A DNA stretch of 64,000 nt from Leisingera aquaemixtae (GCF_001458395.1 NZ_CYSR01000040.1:186001-250000), one strand, 5' to 3'; counted from the stretch's first letter, positions 41,169 to 50,525 are shown. Made by a program: numbers and translations. Notes: generated by a model from the letters alone, not told the origin.

Positions 41169-42086
41169 TCAGCCTGCCATCAGGCGCCGGTCGAGCCGTG
41201 CCAGCGGGCGCAGCAGGCGGCCGAGCGGCGGCCAGAGGCCCCAGGTGCCGCCCAGCCGGTGCAGTCTGGCGCCGGTGCCGAGCTTGAACCGGGCCAGGCC
41301 GGGAGCGTCCTCGGTATTGATGAGGCCCAGATCCAGGCGGCAGATGCCTTTTGAGGCAAGCCAGCTGGCGGCCTCCCACAGCAGGAGCGTATGGGCGCTG
41401 AGCTGTTTGCCGCGCCGGGTGGTGTGGGCGATGTGGTAGGTGGCGGTGCTGCCGTGGGTGAGGATCAGGATGGCGGCGGCGGGGTCCTTGCCCTCAAAGG
41501 CCTGAAAGAGTTTCGCCTGCCCCTTGTTTTCGCGCGCATAGGCGAGGGTGAGGCCAATGGGCCAGCTGCGGTAACCGCGCATCGTTTGCTGTTGCGCGTC
41601 GGCCTGAAACAGCCAGTGGCGCACGTCGTGCGGCAGGTTCTGGCGGGTGAGGCGGAGGGTCTGCGCCTCGCCGTGTTTCAGCCGGTTGCGCCATTTCTGA
41701 TGCAGGGCGGCGCGGCGCTGGTCCGGATCGCCGGTCAGATCCCAAAGCGCAGCATGGGCTGGCGTGGCCAGCGGCACCGCGCCGAGGCGGGCGAGATGCG
41801 GCGCCGGGGCCTCTGGCGACAGGATCAGAGGGGTGCGGCCCAGGCCCTGGCCGCGCAGCGCGGCCATCAGCGGGGCGGGGTTGCCGAGGTCCGCCCGGTT
41901 CACCATCGCCAGCCGCAGCCCGCCGGGCAGGCGGCGCTGCAGCACCAGCGTGCCGTCCAGCACCAGCGGCGCCTGGCCGCAGGCCATCAGCGCGCGGGCA
42001 AACTCCGGCGATTGCTGGAGGGCGCGAAGCTGCGGGCGGGCGGTTGCCGCGGCGGGCAAGTCGGGATCGGGGGCGCTGTCGAACAT
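41169..42086 (-). CDS. GNAT-superfamily (BioF2/FemAB-like) acyltransferase
   Basis: A 305-aa protein. HQKWRNRLKHGEAQTLRL is the start of a BioF2-like acetyltransferase domain; GYRSWPIGLTLAYAREN and AFEGKDPAAAILILTHGSTATYHIAHTTRRGKQLSAH resemble the CoA-binding and FemAB-like parts. The final segment LDLGLINTEDAPGLARFKLGTGA is typical of this group. Start at 42086 (MFDSAP) gives a continuous, plausible protein. The substrate is unknown; members often act on lipid or peptidoglycan precursors. It is divergent from a 45-aa membrane peptide gene. Confidence 0.72.
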   Translation of the reverse strand: MFDSAPDPDLPAAATARPQLRALQQSPEFARALMACGQAPLVLDGTLVLQRRLPGGLRLAMVNRADLGNPAPLMAALRGQGLGRTPLILSPEAPAPHLARLGAVPLATPAHAALWDLTGDPDQRRAALHQKWRNRLKHGEAQTLRLTRQNLPHDVRHWLFQADAQQQTMRGYRSWPIGLTLAYARENKGQAKLFQAFEGKDPAAAILILTHGSTATYHIAHTTRRGKQLSAHTLLLWEAASWLASKGICRLDLGLINTEDAPGLARFKLGTGARLHRLGGTWGLWPPLGRLLRPLARLDRRLMAG

Positions 42087-42131
42087 GGCCCCATTAACGC
42101 GCTGGAAACCTAAATCAGGGTTAATGAACGC

Positions 42132-42269
42132 ATGAAAAAGGCAACACAGATCATGGGGCAGACGGCGGCGGCCCCGCGGATGACCAAGGCAGCGGCGCTG
42201 CTGATTGCGATCGGCCTGTCGGTGCCGGTGTTTCTGGTAATGACGGTGGTGGAGGCGGTGGTGTTCTGA
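42132..42269 (+). CDS. Small membrane peptide, 45 aa
   Basis: The protein starts MKKATQIMGQTAAAPRM and ends in a single hydrophobic helix LLIAIGLSVPVFLVMTVVEAVVF. The charge pattern (basic end, hydrophobic tail) suggests a small inner-membrane protein. The Shine-Dalgarno is poor. It is divergent from the GNAT gene, with 45 bp between the starts. No homologue family is recognised, so a spurious frame cannot be excluded. Confidence 0.45.
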   Translation: MKKATQIMGQTAAAPRMTKAAALLIAIGLSVPVFLVMTVVEAVVF

Positions 42270-42281
42270 GGCGGCCGGCCG

Positions 42282-42497
42282 GGCTCCCGCGCCCGCAGGT
42301 GCATTGGCTATGCCGCTGTGCCTTTGTGCGGCCTTGGGCATGGCGCCGCTGCGCGGCGCGCTGCTGCGCAGCAAATAGATTGCTGAGAGGCGCTTAAGGT
42401 CAAACCTGCCCTTAAGCGCCAGTTCCAGCCTATTCCGGCCAGCTCCGCCTCAAGGGTAAACCGTGCTGCGCACGGCCGCTGGCGTGGCCCTTGACCC
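42282..42497. repeat. Composite intergenic repeat, copy B
   Basis: Same three modules as copy A. Module 2 (42382-42420) is GCTGAGAGGCGCTTAAGG to CTGCCCTTAAGCGCC; module 3 (42448-42497) is CTCAAGGGTAAACCG to GGCCCTTGACCC. The left part has an extra pair: TTGGGCATGGCGCC (42334-42347) and GGCGCCATGCCCAA (42567-42580) are inverted copies. The 42270-42684 gap has no gene besides this and the terminator. Confidence 0.75.
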
Positions 42498-42637
42498 GGG
42501 GATGGACTCGGTGCTGATCTGTTGCGGATCGAAGCCAGGGAAGCGCCGCCGCGCCGCGCGGCAGCGCGGCGCCATGCCCAACCATGAAGCTCCATCTTTG
42601 ATGCAGCTGGAATGGGCGGGAGATCCTGCGGCCATGA

Positions 42638-42666
42638 AAAAAGGGAGCGCGGAGGCTCCCTTTTCC
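42638..42666 (-). terminator. Terminator of tyrS (possibly bidirectional)
   Basis: GGGAGC (42643-42648) pairs with GCTCCC (42655-42660), with A residues before and T residues after, so it can end transcription in either direction. It lies about 20 bases past the tyrS stop. Confidence 0.7.
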
Positions 42667-42684
42667 CGTTTCAAGCCGAATGGT

Positions 42685-43941
42685 TCAGCCGTCCAGCCGC
42701 ACCAGGGCGTGGCGTTTTTTGCCCGCGCTCAGCTTGATCGGCGAGGCCAGCGCGCCCGCGTCGATCATCAGGCCTGCGTCGGTCAGCGGCTGGTCGTCGA
42801 TCTTGGCGCCATGCTCCGCAATCAGGCGTTTGGCATCCTTGCCGGATTTGGCGAGGCCGGATTTCACGATCAGCTGCACGATCGAAATGCCGTCGCCCAG
42901 ATCGGCGGGCGACAGGGTCAGGGTGGGAAGGTCATCGCCGACACCGCCCTTCTCGAACACCTCGCGCGCGGTGGCTTCCGCCGCTGCTGCCGCTTCGGCG
43001 CCGTGGCACAGGGTGGTCACCTCATTGGCGAGGATCACCTTGGCGGCGTTGATCTCCGATCCTGCCAGCGCGCCCAGACGCTCGCATTCCGCCACCGGCA
43101 GCTCAGTATAGAGCTTGAGGAACCGGCCCACGTCCGCATCGGTGGTGTTGCGCCAGAACTGCCAGAACTCATAAGGCGACCGCATCTCCGCATTGAGCCA
43201 GATCGCGCCTTCGGCGGTCTTGCCCATCTTCTTGCCGTCCGAGGTGGTCAAGAGCGGCGAGGTGAGGCCATAGACCTCATGGTCGATCACCCGGCGGGTC
43301 AGGTCGATGCCGTTGACGATATTGCCCCACTGGTCCGAGCCGCCCATCTGCAGGATGCAGCCGTAGCGGCGGTTCAGCTCCATGAAGTCGTAGGCCTGAA
43401 GGATCATGTAGTTGAATTCGAGGAAGCTGAGCGACTGCTCGCGGTCGAGACGCGATTTCACGCTTTCGAACGACAGCATCCGGTTCACCGAGAAATGGCG
43501 GCCGATGTCGCGCAGGAATTCCAGGTAGTTCAGGCCGTCCAGCCATTCGGCGTTGTTCAGCATCAGCGCCTTGTTCGGCGCGTCGGTGTCATAGTCGATG
43601 TAGGCAGAGAACACCTTCTTGATGCCCGCGATATTGTCGTCGATCTGCGTCTCGGTCAGCAGCGGCCGTTCGTCGGCGCGGAAGGAGGGGTCGCCCACCT
43701 TGGTGGTGCCGCCGCCCATCAGGGTGATCGGCTGGTGGCCGGTTTTCTGGAACCAGCGCAGCATCATGATCTGGATCAGCGAGCCGACATGCAGCGACTT
43801 CGCGGTGGCGTCAAAGCCGATATAGGCCGGGCGCACACCTTGCAGCAGGGCTTCGTCCAGCCCTTGATAATCGGTGCAGTCCGCGAGGAACCCGCGTTCC
43901 ATCATGACTGCGACGAAATCCGATTTCGGTGTGTAGGTCAT
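42685..43941 (-). CDS. tyrS: Tyrosyl-tRNA synthetase
   Basis: A 418-aa class I synthetase. [18 protein letters not shown] contains the HIGH-type motif HVGS and [15 protein letters not shown] the KMSKS equivalent (KMGKT). [29 protein letters not shown] forms the tyrosine pocket. The C-terminal S4 domain is present ([19 protein letters not shown]). Start at 43941 avoids ten non-conserved residues. It charges tRNA-Tyr. Divergent from anmK with 143 bp between. Confidence 0.96.
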   Translation of the reverse strand: MTYTPKSDFVAVMMERGFLADCTDYQGLDEALLQGVRPAYIGFDATAKSLHVGSLIQIMMLRWFQKTGHQPITLMGGGTTKVGDPSFRADERPLLTETQIDDNIAGIKKVFSAYIDYDTDAPNKALMLNNAEWLDGLNYLEFLRDIGRHFSVNRMLSFESVKSRLDREQSLSFLEFNYMILQAYDFMELNRRYGCILQMGGSDQWGNIVNGIDLTRRVIDHEVYGLTSPLLTTSDGKKMGKTAEGAIWLNAEMRSPYEFWQFWRNTTDADVGRFLKLYTELPVAECERLGALAGSEINAAKVILANEVTTLCHGAEAAAAAEATAREVFEKGGVGDDLPTLTLSPADLGDGISIVQLIVKSGLAKSGKDAKRLIAEHGAKIDDQPLTDAGLMIDAGALASPIKLSAGKKRHALVRLDG

Positions 43942-44084
43942 AACATGCCTCGGTCTATGGTTTTGCCCCATGCCCTATAAATCGCATTGACGTGGGTTGG
44001 AACCTGTTTTCCCGGCAAAATATGCGCTGTAGTATGCGGCGCGAACGGGCGGGACGGCCCGGATCCTAGAAAGGGGCAGGGGCC

Positions 44085-45194
44085 ATGAGCAAGGCCATTG
44101 GGAAAACGGGCGCGGTCAGGGCGCTTGGCGCGATGAGCGGCACCTCGCTGGACGGGGTGGATGCGGCGGTGGTGGTCACCGACGGCGCGCGCATTCACGG
44201 GTTTGGCGAGAGCAGTTACCGGGAGTATTCGGCAGAGGAGCGCAGCGTCCTGCGCGCGGGGCTGGGCAAATGGACCGGGCCGGAGGTGGAGGCCGCGGCA
44301 GAGGTTTGCGATGCGGCCCATGCGGCGGCGCTGGCGGAGTTCGCGGATGTGGAGATCGTCGGCTTTCACGGCCAGACCCTGGCCCATGCGCCGCGGCTGC
44401 GGGGGACCCTGCAGGTGGGCGACGGCGCGGCGCTGGCCGAACATCTGGGCAAGCCGGTGGTCTGGGATTTCCGCTCTGACGATGTGGCGATGGGCGGCGA
44501 GGGCGCGCCGCTGGCGCCGTTCTTTCACTTTGCCTGCGCGAAATACATCGGTGCGGAACGGCCCTTGTGCTTCCTGAACCTCGGCGGGGTCGGCAACCTG
44601 ACTTATGTGGATCCGCGGTTCGAGAGGCCGGAAGAACCGGGCGCGCTCTTGGCGTTTGACACCGGTCCGGCCAATGCGCCGGTCAATGATCTGGTGCAGG
44701 AGCGCTTGGGCATTCCCTGGGACGCGGACGGCAAGGTGGCGCGCTCCGGCACCGTGGAAACCGGCGCGCTGGAGCTGTTTCTGGCTGAGCCCTATTTCGC
44801 AAGGATGCCGCCCAAGTCGCTGGACCGGAACGATTTTGCCGAGATGGTCGGGCTGGTCAAGGAGCTGAGCGATGCGGATGCGGCGGCGACCTTGGTCGCC
44901 ATGTGCGCAGCCGCTGTGGCACAGGGCATGGAGCATTGCCCGGAATCGCCGGAGGTCGTGCTGGTCACCGGCGGCGGGCGCCGCAATCCGGTGCTGATGG
45001 AGATGCTGCGGGTGTCGCTCGATTGCCCGGTTAAGCCGGTGGAGGATGCTGGGCTCGACGGCGACATGCTGGAGGCGCAGGCCTTTGCCCATCTGGCGGT
45101 GCGTGTGGCGCGCGGCCTGCCGACTTCGGCACCCGGCACCACAGGGGTGAGTGCCTGTGTCGGCGGCGGGGTGGTCAGCGTGCCGGAGGCGTGA
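44085..45194 (+). CDS. anmK: Anhydro-N-acetylmuramic acid kinase
   Basis: A 369-aa protein of the ASKHA superfamily. [15 protein letters not shown] near the N-terminus is the AnmK signature; [22 protein letters not shown] and [14 protein letters not shown] are further family motifs. It phosphorylates and opens anhydro-MurNAc released during peptidoglycan turnover, downstream of NagZ (24694). The start has AAAGGGGCAGGGG before it. A tyrS-anmK divergent pair is usual in Rhodobacterales. Confidence 0.93.
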   Translation: MSKAIGKTGAVRALGAMSGTSLDGVDAAVVVTDGARIHGFGESSYREYSAEERSVLRAGLGKWTGPEVEAAAEVCDAAHAAALAEFADVEIVGFHGQTLAHAPRLRGTLQVGDGAALAEHLGKPVVWDFRSDDVAMGGEGAPLAPFFHFACAKYIGAERPLCFLNLGGVGNLTYVDPRFERPEEPGALLAFDTGPANAPVNDLVQERLGIPWDADGKVARSGTVETGALELFLAEPYFARMPPKSLDRNDFAEMVGLVKELSDADAAATLVAMCAAAVAQGMEHCPESPEVVLVTGGGRRNPVLMEMLRVSLDCPVKPVEDAGLDGDMLEAQAFAHLAVRVARGLPTSAPGTTGVSACVGGGVVSVPEA

Positions 45195-45209
45195 GCGCTG
45201 CGGCCGGGC

Positions 45210-45257
45210 GCAAGAATTTTCTGAAAATTCTTGCCAAATTTCTTCAGAAGAAATTTG
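45210..45257. terminator. Back-to-back double hairpin between anmK and the cupin gene
   Basis: GCAAGAATTTT/AAAATTCTTGC (45210-45234) and CAAATTTCTTC/GAAGAAATTTG (45235-45257) adjoin with no gap. Both stems have 11 base pairs. They fill the space between convergent stops at 45194 and 45261, so the element probably ends both transcripts. Confidence 0.7.
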
Positions 45258-45260
45258 CGC

Positions 45261-45680
45261 TTAGCCGCGCGGAATGTCGAAGCCCGGAGCGGCGAGCTCA
45301 AACCCCTCGAACTCGAACCCCGGCGACACCGTGCAGCTGACCAGCGTGTAGTCCCCGGTGCTGCGGGCGGCCTGCCAGTGGCCTTCCGGCACGATCAGCT
45401 GCGGCGCGCCCTTGGCCAGATCCGGGGTCAGCAGGTGGTCCTGCGCCGGGCCTTCGTCCGTTGCCGCCAGCGACAGCACCAGCGGCGCGCCGGCGTGGTA
45501 GAGCCAGATCTCAGCCGCATCGACGCGGTGCCAGTGGCTGGCCTCGCCGGTCTTCAAAAGGAAGTAAATACAGGTGCCTGCGGGGCGCCCTTCGTTCCCG
45601 GCCCGCCAGGTCTCTCTGTACCAGCCGCCCTCCGGGTGCTGCTGCAGGCCAAGGTGTTCGATGATCTGATCCGCGTCCAT
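45261..45680 (-). CDS. DUF985 cupin protein
   Basis: A 139-aa protein. [18 protein letters not shown] is the DUF985 N-terminal motif; [29 protein letters not shown] holds the cupin metal site (H-x-H...E). [15 protein letters not shown] carries a later histidine and the C-terminal [16 protein letters not shown] completes the barrel. DUF985 proteins are structurally related to sugar epimerases, but their substrate is unknown. Start at 45680 preserves the family N-terminus. Divergent from selO. Confidence 0.87.
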   Translation of the reverse strand: MDADQIIEHLGLQQHPEGGWYRETWRAGNEGRPAGTCIYFLLKTGEASHWHRVDAAEIWLYHAGAPLVLSLAATDEGPAQDHLLTPDLAKGAPQLIVPEGHWQAARSTGDYTLVSCTVSPGFEFEGFELAAPGFDIPRG

Positions 45681-45737
45681 GCCTGCTCTCTCCGCTTTCA
45701 TGCTGGTAAATCTCAATCCCGATCATATGTTTGGGCC

Positions 45738-47156
45738 ATGACACTCAGGATCCCTTTTGACAACACCTACGCCGCTCTGCCAGGGCAGTTCCACTCCAAA
45801 CTGCCTCCGCAGGCGGTGAAGGCGCCCCGGCTGGTGGCGTTCAACGAGGATCTGGCGCGGACCCTGGGGATCACGCCCGGAGATTCGGCGGAGATGGCGG
45901 AGATGTTCGGCGGCAACCGGGTGCCGGACGGCGCCGATCCGCTGGCGCAGCTCTATTCCGGGCATCAGTTCGGCACGTACAACCCGCAGCTGGGCGACGG
46001 GCGCGCGATCCTGCTGGGAGAGACCGTCGGCACCGACGGCAAGCGCCGCGACATCCAGCTGAAAGGGTCGGGGCGGACGCCCTATTCCCGGGGCGGCGAC
46101 GGGCGCGCGTGGCTGGGGCCGGTCCTGCGCGAATATGTGGTGAGCGAGGCGATGCACGCGCTTGGCATTCCGACCACCCGGGCGCTGGCGGCGGCGGAGA
46201 CCGGCGAGACCGTCTGGCGCGAGGGCGGCTTGCCCGGTGCGGTGCTGACGCGGGTGGCGGCAAGCCATCTGCGGGTCGGGACGTTCCAGGTGTTCGCCGC
46301 CCGCGGCGACAAGGCGAGCCTGCGGCAGCTGACGGACTATGCCGTTGCCCGCCATTACCCGGGGGCGGAGGGGCCGATGGGGCTGCTCAGCGCGGTACGC
46401 GATGCGCAGGCCGAGCTGATTGCGGCGTGGATGGCGGTGGGCTTCATCCACGGGGTGATGAACACCGACAATTTCTCGATCTCGGGGGAGACCATCGACT
46501 ACGGGCCGTGCGCCTTCATGGATGTCTACCACCCGCACACGGTGTTCTCCTCGATCGACCGCGGGCGGCGCTATGCCTATGCCAACCAGCCCTCGATTGC
46601 GGTGTGGAACCTGGCGCAGCTGGCGACCGCGCTGATCCAGCAGCTGGACGACCCGCAGGACGGTGTCGCGCAAGCCACTGAAATCGTGCACGCGATGCCG
46701 GACCGCACGGAGGCAGCCTGGCTGGCCCGCTTCCGCGCCAAACTGGGGATCACCTCGGCCCGGGAGGGCGATCTGGAGCTGGTCACCGCCCTGTTGCAGC
46801 TGATGGCGGAAAACCAGTGCGATTTCACCAATACCTTCCGGGCTCTGGCAGAGGGCACGGCACGGGATCAGTTCACCGGTCCGGCGGCCTTTGACGCCTG
46901 GGCGGAGGGCTGGCAGGCGCGGCTGGAGGGGGAGCCGGACCCGCAAGCGGTGATGCGCCGCGCCAACCCGGCCTTCATCCCGCGCAACCACCGGATCGAG
47001 GACATGATCGCAGGCGCGGTGGCAGGGGATTACACCCTGTTCCACCGGCTGAACGATGTGCTGGCCCGCCCTTACGACGACCAGCCGGAGCACGCCGATC
47101 TGCAGCGCGCGCCGCTGCCCGAGGAAGTGGTGCAGGCGACCTTCTGCGGCACCTGA
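45738..47156 (+). CDS. selO: SelO/YdiU-family pseudokinase AMPylase
   Basis: A 472-aa protein, the typical bacterial YdiU length. [27 protein letters not shown] is the family signature, followed by [20 protein letters not shown] in the ATP site and [24 protein letters not shown] for metal binding. SelO transfers AMP to protein substrates using an inverted ATP and helps redox balance; the bacterial form lacks the selenocysteine. The C-terminal region ends in VVQATFCGT, with a cysteine near the end. Confidence 0.93.
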   Translation: MTLRIPFDNTYAALPGQFHSKLPPQAVKAPRLVAFNEDLARTLGITPGDSAEMAEMFGGNRVPDGADPLAQLYSGHQFGTYNPQLGDGRAILLGETVGTDGKRRDIQLKGSGRTPYSRGGDGRAWLGPVLREYVVSEAMHALGIPTTRALAAAETGETVWREGGLPGAVLTRVAASHLRVGTFQVFAARGDKASLRQLTDYAVARHYPGAEGPMGLLSAVRDAQAELIAAWMAVGFIHGVMNTDNFSISGETIDYGPCAFMDVYHPHTVFSSIDRGRRYAYANQPSIAVWNLAQLATALIQQLDDPQDGVAQATEIVHAMPDRTEAAWLARFRAKLGITSAREGDLELVTALLQLMAENQCDFTNTFRALAEGTARDQFTGPAAFDAWAEGWQARLEGEPDPQAVMRRANPAFIPRNHRIEDMIAGAVAGDYTLFHRLNDVLARPYDDQPEHADLQRAPLPEEVVQATFCGT

Positions 47157-47162
47157 GCCCTT

Positions 47163-47190
47163 GTTCTTCTGGCTGGAAATATCCTCGGGG
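47163..47190. repeat. Diverged GGAAATATCCTCGGGGG intergenic element
   Basis: TTCTTCTGGCTGGAAATATC followed by CTCGGGGG lies after selO. It has the same ATCTTTCC...ATACTCC-like layout as 651-672 but is more diverged. A GCCGCAGGCTC stretch and GGGGGC/GCCCCC pairs follow it. Confidence 0.35.
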
Positions 47191-47314
47191 GTGAATTGAG
47201 CCGCAGGCTCAAGAGGGGGCAGACAGCCCCCTGCGCCCCCCCTGCGGCCGGATGCCGGTTGTGCTAGGGCCGCATTGTGCGCCACACTTTCGCAAAGCCC
47301 CGGAGAGAGAGCAG

Positions 47315-48019
47315 ATGCCGAAGAAACCGCCGCCGGATACCCTGCGGATTGCCACCTACAACATCCAGAAATGCGTCGGCATGGACCTGCGCCGGCGGCC
47401 GGAGCGCACCTTGCAGGTGCTGTCCGGGCTGGGCGCCGATGTGGCGGTTCTGCAGGAGGCCGACAAGCGGCTGCCGCCGCGGCCTGCGGCGCTGCCGCAT
47501 TTCCTGGTCGAGGAGACCGGCTGGCAGGCGGTGGACCTGGGCGGGGCGGGGTCACTGGGGTGGCATGGCAATGCGGTGCTGTTCCGCGACAGCGTGCGGC
47601 TGCGGGCCGAGGGCCATATCGCGCTGCCGGGGCTGGAGCCGCGCGGTGCGGTCTGGGCGCTGTTTGAAACAGAGGCGGGGCTGGTCCGGGTGATCGGTGC
47701 GCATCTGGGGCTGCCGGGGCGCGCCCGGCGCGGGCAGATGCATGCGCTGGCCCGGGCGGCGGAGGCGGATAACGCCGCAGTGGTGCTGGCCGGGGATTTC
47801 AACGAATGGTCGCGCTCGCCGGTGCTGGAGCATATCGCCCCGGCGCTGACCTTTCTGCCGCCGAAAGCCAGCTTTCCGGCGCTGCGGCCGCTGGGGGCGC
47901 TGGACCGGATCGCCCATTGCCGGCGGCTGGAGGCGGTTGCGCATGGGGTGCATGGCGCGCGGCCGGCGCATATCGCCTCCGACCATTTGCCGGTCTGGGC
48001 GGATTTGCGCGCGGTCTGA
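47315..48019 (+). CDS. Endonuclease/exonuclease/phosphatase-family protein
   Basis: A 234-aa EEP-superfamily protein. LRIATYNIQKCVGMD starts the fold with the metal-site Asn; VAVLQEADKRL gives the catalytic Glu; VVLAGDFNEWSR the Asp-Asn pair; IASDHLPVWADL the final Asp-His. The start at 47315 has GGAGAGAGAG just upstream. The family spans nucleases, lipid phosphatases and sphingomyelinases, and the substrate here is not decided. No signal peptide is evident. Paralogous in fold to xthA at 14488. Confidence 0.85.
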   Translation: MPKKPPPDTLRIATYNIQKCVGMDLRRRPERTLQVLSGLGADVAVLQEADKRLPPRPAALPHFLVEETGWQAVDLGGAGSLGWHGNAVLFRDSVRLRAEGHIALPGLEPRGAVWALFETEAGLVRVIGAHLGLPGRARRGQMHALARAAEADNAAVVLAGDFNEWSRSPVLEHIAPALTFLPPKASFPALRPLGALDRIAHCRRLEAVAHGVHGARPAHIASDHLPVWADLRAV

Positions 48020-48053
48020 CTGTCAGACTGGCTGATTGTCTCGGAAGGGGAGG

Positions 48054-48258
48054 TCTCCCGCGCCCGCAGGCGCTTCAGGCTGCGCCTGAAACCCCCTGGC
48101 GGCCTTGGGCCGGGCGCTGCTGCGCAGCGCAGAGTGTTTTCTGCTGAGAGGCGCTTAAGGGCAGGATTGCCCTTAAGCGCCATTTCAAGTGTGTGATGTG
48201 CTGATCCGCGTCAAGGATGAACAGCGCTGACGCGCTGCGGCTTTGCCGTCCTTGACCC
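48054..48258. repeat. Composite intergenic repeat, copy C
   Basis: The clearest copy. Module 2 (48143-48181) has a perfect 14-base stem: GGCGCTTAAGGGCA pairs with TGCCCTTAAGCGCC around GGAT. Module 3 (48208-48258) has GTCAAGG and CCTTGAC ends. The left module ends in CGGCCTTGGGCCGGGCGC. It lies between convergent genes (EEP protein and RNA helicase). Confidence 0.78.
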
Positions 48259-48277
48259 AGATCAGCACGGGGATCGG

Positions 48278-49594
48278 TCAGCGCGCGCGCTGTTTCTGGC
48301 CGCGGCGCTGGGCGTTTGCGGGTGCTCCGCCCTGCGGTTTGCCCTGGCCGCTGCTGCTGCCGGCGCCGCCACGGCGGCGCTGGCCGCCGGGCTTGCTGCC
48401 GCCGCGGCGTCCACCGGGACGTCCGCCCGGTTTGCCGACGGGCGCTGCCGGGTCAGGCATCGCTTCCCAGGCGCGGCCGGAGGCGACGGGGATGGTGATC
48501 TTCATCACCTTCTGGATCGCCTTCAGCTCTTCCATCTCATCCGGAGAGCAGAACGCGATGGCGGAGCCATCCTTGCCCGCGCGCGCGGTGCGGCCGATGC
48601 GGTGCACATAAGCGTCGGGCACATTCGGCAGCTCGTAATTGTAGACGTGCTTGACGTCCGGGATATCCAGGCCGCGGGCGGCCACGTCGGTGGCAACCAG
48701 CACCTTGATGTCGCCGGATTTGAATGCGGCGAGGGCGCGTTCGCGCTGGCCCTGGCTTTTGTTGCCGTGGATCGCGGCGGCGGCAAAGCCTGCCTTGTCC
48801 AGCACCTTCATCAGCTTTTCCATGCCGTGTTTGGTGCGCCCGAACACCAGCGCGCGCTCGTGCTTGTGCTCTGCCAGCAATTCCTTCAGCAGGCTCAGCT
48901 TTTCGGCCTTGGCGATGAAGTGCACCGACTGGGTGACCTTGTCGGCAGCCTTGCCCGGAGGCGAGACTTCGATGCGGACCGGGCTTTGCAGGTAGGAGTT
49001 GGCGATCTCGTTCATCTGCTTGGGCATGGTGGCCGAGAACAGCATGGTCTGGCGTTCGGCGGGCAGCAGCGCCGCAATCTTGCGCAGGGTGTGGATGAAG
49101 CCGAGGTCCAGCATCTGGTCGGCCTCATCGAGCACCAGGAAGTCGCAGGAGCCAAGGTCGAGCGCGCCGCGGTCGAGGATGTCGATCAGGCGGCCCGGGG
49201 TGGCGACCAGGATGTCGGTGCCCTTGGCAATGCGGGAGATCTGCGGGTTGATGGAGACGCCGCCCACCACCAGGCCGACCTTCATCGGGGTGCCTTCGGT
49301 CAGGCCCTTCAGGGTGTCGGCGATCTGGTTGGCCAGCTCGCGGGTGGGGGCCAGCACCAGGCCGCGCACGGTATTGGCGGCGGGTTTACGGCCGTATTGC
49401 ATCATCTGCGCGATCAGCGGCACGCCAAAAGCGGCGGTCTTGCCGGTGCCGGTCTGCGCCAGGCCCAGAACGTCCTTGCCGTTCAAGGCATGCGGAATGG
49501 CGCGGGCCTGGATCGGGGTGGGGTCATTGAGGCCCATGTCCTGGAGACGGGCAAAGAGCTTTTCAGGAAGCCCCATGGTCGAAAATTCAGTCAC
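48278..49594 (-). CDS. DEAD-box RNA helicase (RhlE-like)
   Basis: A 438-aa protein. Q motif region PTPIQARAIPHAL, motif I AQTGTGKTAAF, PTRELA, motif II VLDEADQML, motif III SATMP, VATDVAARGLD and motif VI HRIGRTARAG are all present. The C-terminal ~70 residues are basic and Gly/Arg/Gln-rich (GGRPGGRRGGSKPGGQRRRGG), typical of RhlE. The start is GTG at 49594, with AAGGA about seven bases upstream. It unwinds RNA, for instance in ribosome assembly or RNA decay at low temperature. Confidence 0.92.
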   Translation of the reverse strand: MTEFSTMGLPEKLFARLQDMGLNDPTPIQARAIPHALNGKDVLGLAQTGTGKTAAFGVPLIAQMMQYGRKPAANTVRGLVLAPTRELANQIADTLKGLTEGTPMKVGLVVGGVSINPQISRIAKGTDILVATPGRLIDILDRGALDLGSCDFLVLDEADQMLDLGFIHTLRKIAALLPAERQTMLFSATMPKQMNEIANSYLQSPVRIEVSPPGKAADKVTQSVHFIAKAEKLSLLKELLAEHKHERALVFGRTKHGMEKLMKVLDKAGFAAAAIHGNKSQGQRERALAAFKSGDIKVLVATDVAARGLDIPDVKHVYNYELPNVPDAYVHRIGRTARAGKDGSAIAFCSPDEMEELKAIQKVMKITIPVASGRAWEAMPDPAAPVGKPGGRPGGRRGGSKPGGQRRRGGAGSSSGQGKPQGGAPANAQRRGQKQRAR

Positions 49595-49944
49595 GTATCG
49601 TCCTTTCACGGCCCTGCGCTCAGCACGGGCCGGATCCGCTGCAGCACAGCGGTGTCTTGCGGGGCAGGGACCTCGGGCGCGCGCTGGCCGGATGCCAGGC
49701 CGCTGGCCTCTGCAATCCCCACGCGTGATTTTGGGAATGGCGGCATATCACTAGACCCCGGGTGTTCTGTCACGCACATGCGGTACGGCCGGTATTGGTC
49801 TCTGCTCACGCGGCAGGGAGGGATGCCTGTGAGCCAAATGGCTGTGGATAAGCGGTTTGTCAACTGTTGATGCGTGTGAAAAGCCGGTTTTCGGCGCAGG
49901 TTGCATCCGTTAAAGAGGAAGCCCAGAAAACCGCGAGGACGTAA
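49595..49944. promoter_or_regulatory. 350-bp intergenic region upstream of helicase and fur/mur
   Basis: This region holds no convincing gene. It carries the helicase promoter on the minus strand and the fur/mur promoter on the plus strand. A consensus DnaA box TGTGGATAA lies at 49843-49851, about 94 bases before the Fur start codon. A long 5' leader for the helicase is possible, as for cold-induced helicases. Confidence 0.45.
49843..49851 (-). promoter_or_regulatory. Single DnaA-box match
   Basis: TGTGGATAA, the exact reverse complement of the DnaA box TTATCCACA, in the fur/mur promoter. Only one copy is present and there are no neighbouring AT-rich 13-mers, so it is not an origin. Confidence 0.4.
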
Positions 49945-50358
49945 ATGGCAAAGACGATTATCGCCCGCTGCGAGCGCAAGGGCCTGCGCATGACCGGCCA
50001 GCGCCGGGTGATTGCCCAGGTGCTGCAGGACAGCGATGATCACCCGGACGTCGAGGAGCTGTACGCCCGCGCCAGCGCGATGGACGCCGGCATTTCGATC
50101 GCCACCGTGTACCGGACGGTGAAGCTATTTGAGGAGGCGGGCATTCTGGAGCGGCTGGAGTTCGGCGATGGCCGCGCGCGCTATGAGGATGCCGAGCGCG
50201 AGCATCACGACCATCTGATCGACATGAACACCGGTGAGGTAATCGAGTTCTGCGATCCGGAGATCGAGGAGCTGCAGGAGCGGATCGCCCGCAAGCTGGG
50301 CTATGAGCTGCGCGGCCACAAGCTGGAGCTTTACGGGGTGCCGCGCAAGACGGATTGA
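49945..50358 (+). CDS. fur: Fur-family metal regulator (Fur/Mur)
   Basis: A 137-aa protein. CERKGLRMTGQRRVIAQVLQ is the first helix-turn-helix segment and ISIATVYRTVKLFEEAGILERLEFGDGRARYE the recognition helix. REHHDHLIDMNTGEVIEFCDPEIEELQ forms the metal site, without the second CxxC zinc pair of classical Fur. In alphaproteobacteria such proteins usually act as Mur (manganese) regulators. The symbol fur is used in the broad sense. It is monocistronic, upstream of a DMT exporter. Confidence 0.88.
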   Translation: MAKTIIARCERKGLRMTGQRRVIAQVLQDSDDHPDVEELYARASAMDAGISIATVYRTVKLFEEAGILERLEFGDGRARYEDAEREHHDHLIDMNTGEVIEFCDPEIEELQERIARKLGYELRGHKLELYGVPRKTD

Positions 50359-50388
50359 GGCGGCGCTGGCGGCCTGCGATGCATGTCG

Positions 50389-50405
50389 TATCACAAAAGG
50401 TGATA
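50389..50405. promoter_or_regulatory. Inverted repeat upstream of the DMT gene
   Basis: TATCAC-AAAAG-GTGATA (50389-50405), a perfect 6-base inverted repeat in the interval between fur and the DMT transporter. It may be an operator, but the sequence does not identify the regulator. Confidence 0.4.
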
Positions 50406-50525
50406 TGTCTGCTAACGTCTTGTCATGCAGCGGCGCCGGAAACGGAGTTGCCGGGGCGCGGGCGCTGATGTTTTTTGTCCGGACGGTCCGGCACGCAGCC
50501 GGTCCGCAAGACAGGACGCGCCTTC

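Noticed and set aside
45723-47555. A 610-codon open frame on the minus strand opposite selO
   Set aside because: It is antisense to a gene with clear SelO motifs. Its translation is Arg/Pro/His/Gln-rich and shows no family signature; long antisense frames are expected in GC-rich DNA.
49595-49944. A replication origin suggested by the DnaA box
   Set aside because: There is only one exact box and no AT-rich unwinding element; neighbouring genes (RNA helicase, fur/mur) are not typical of an origin.
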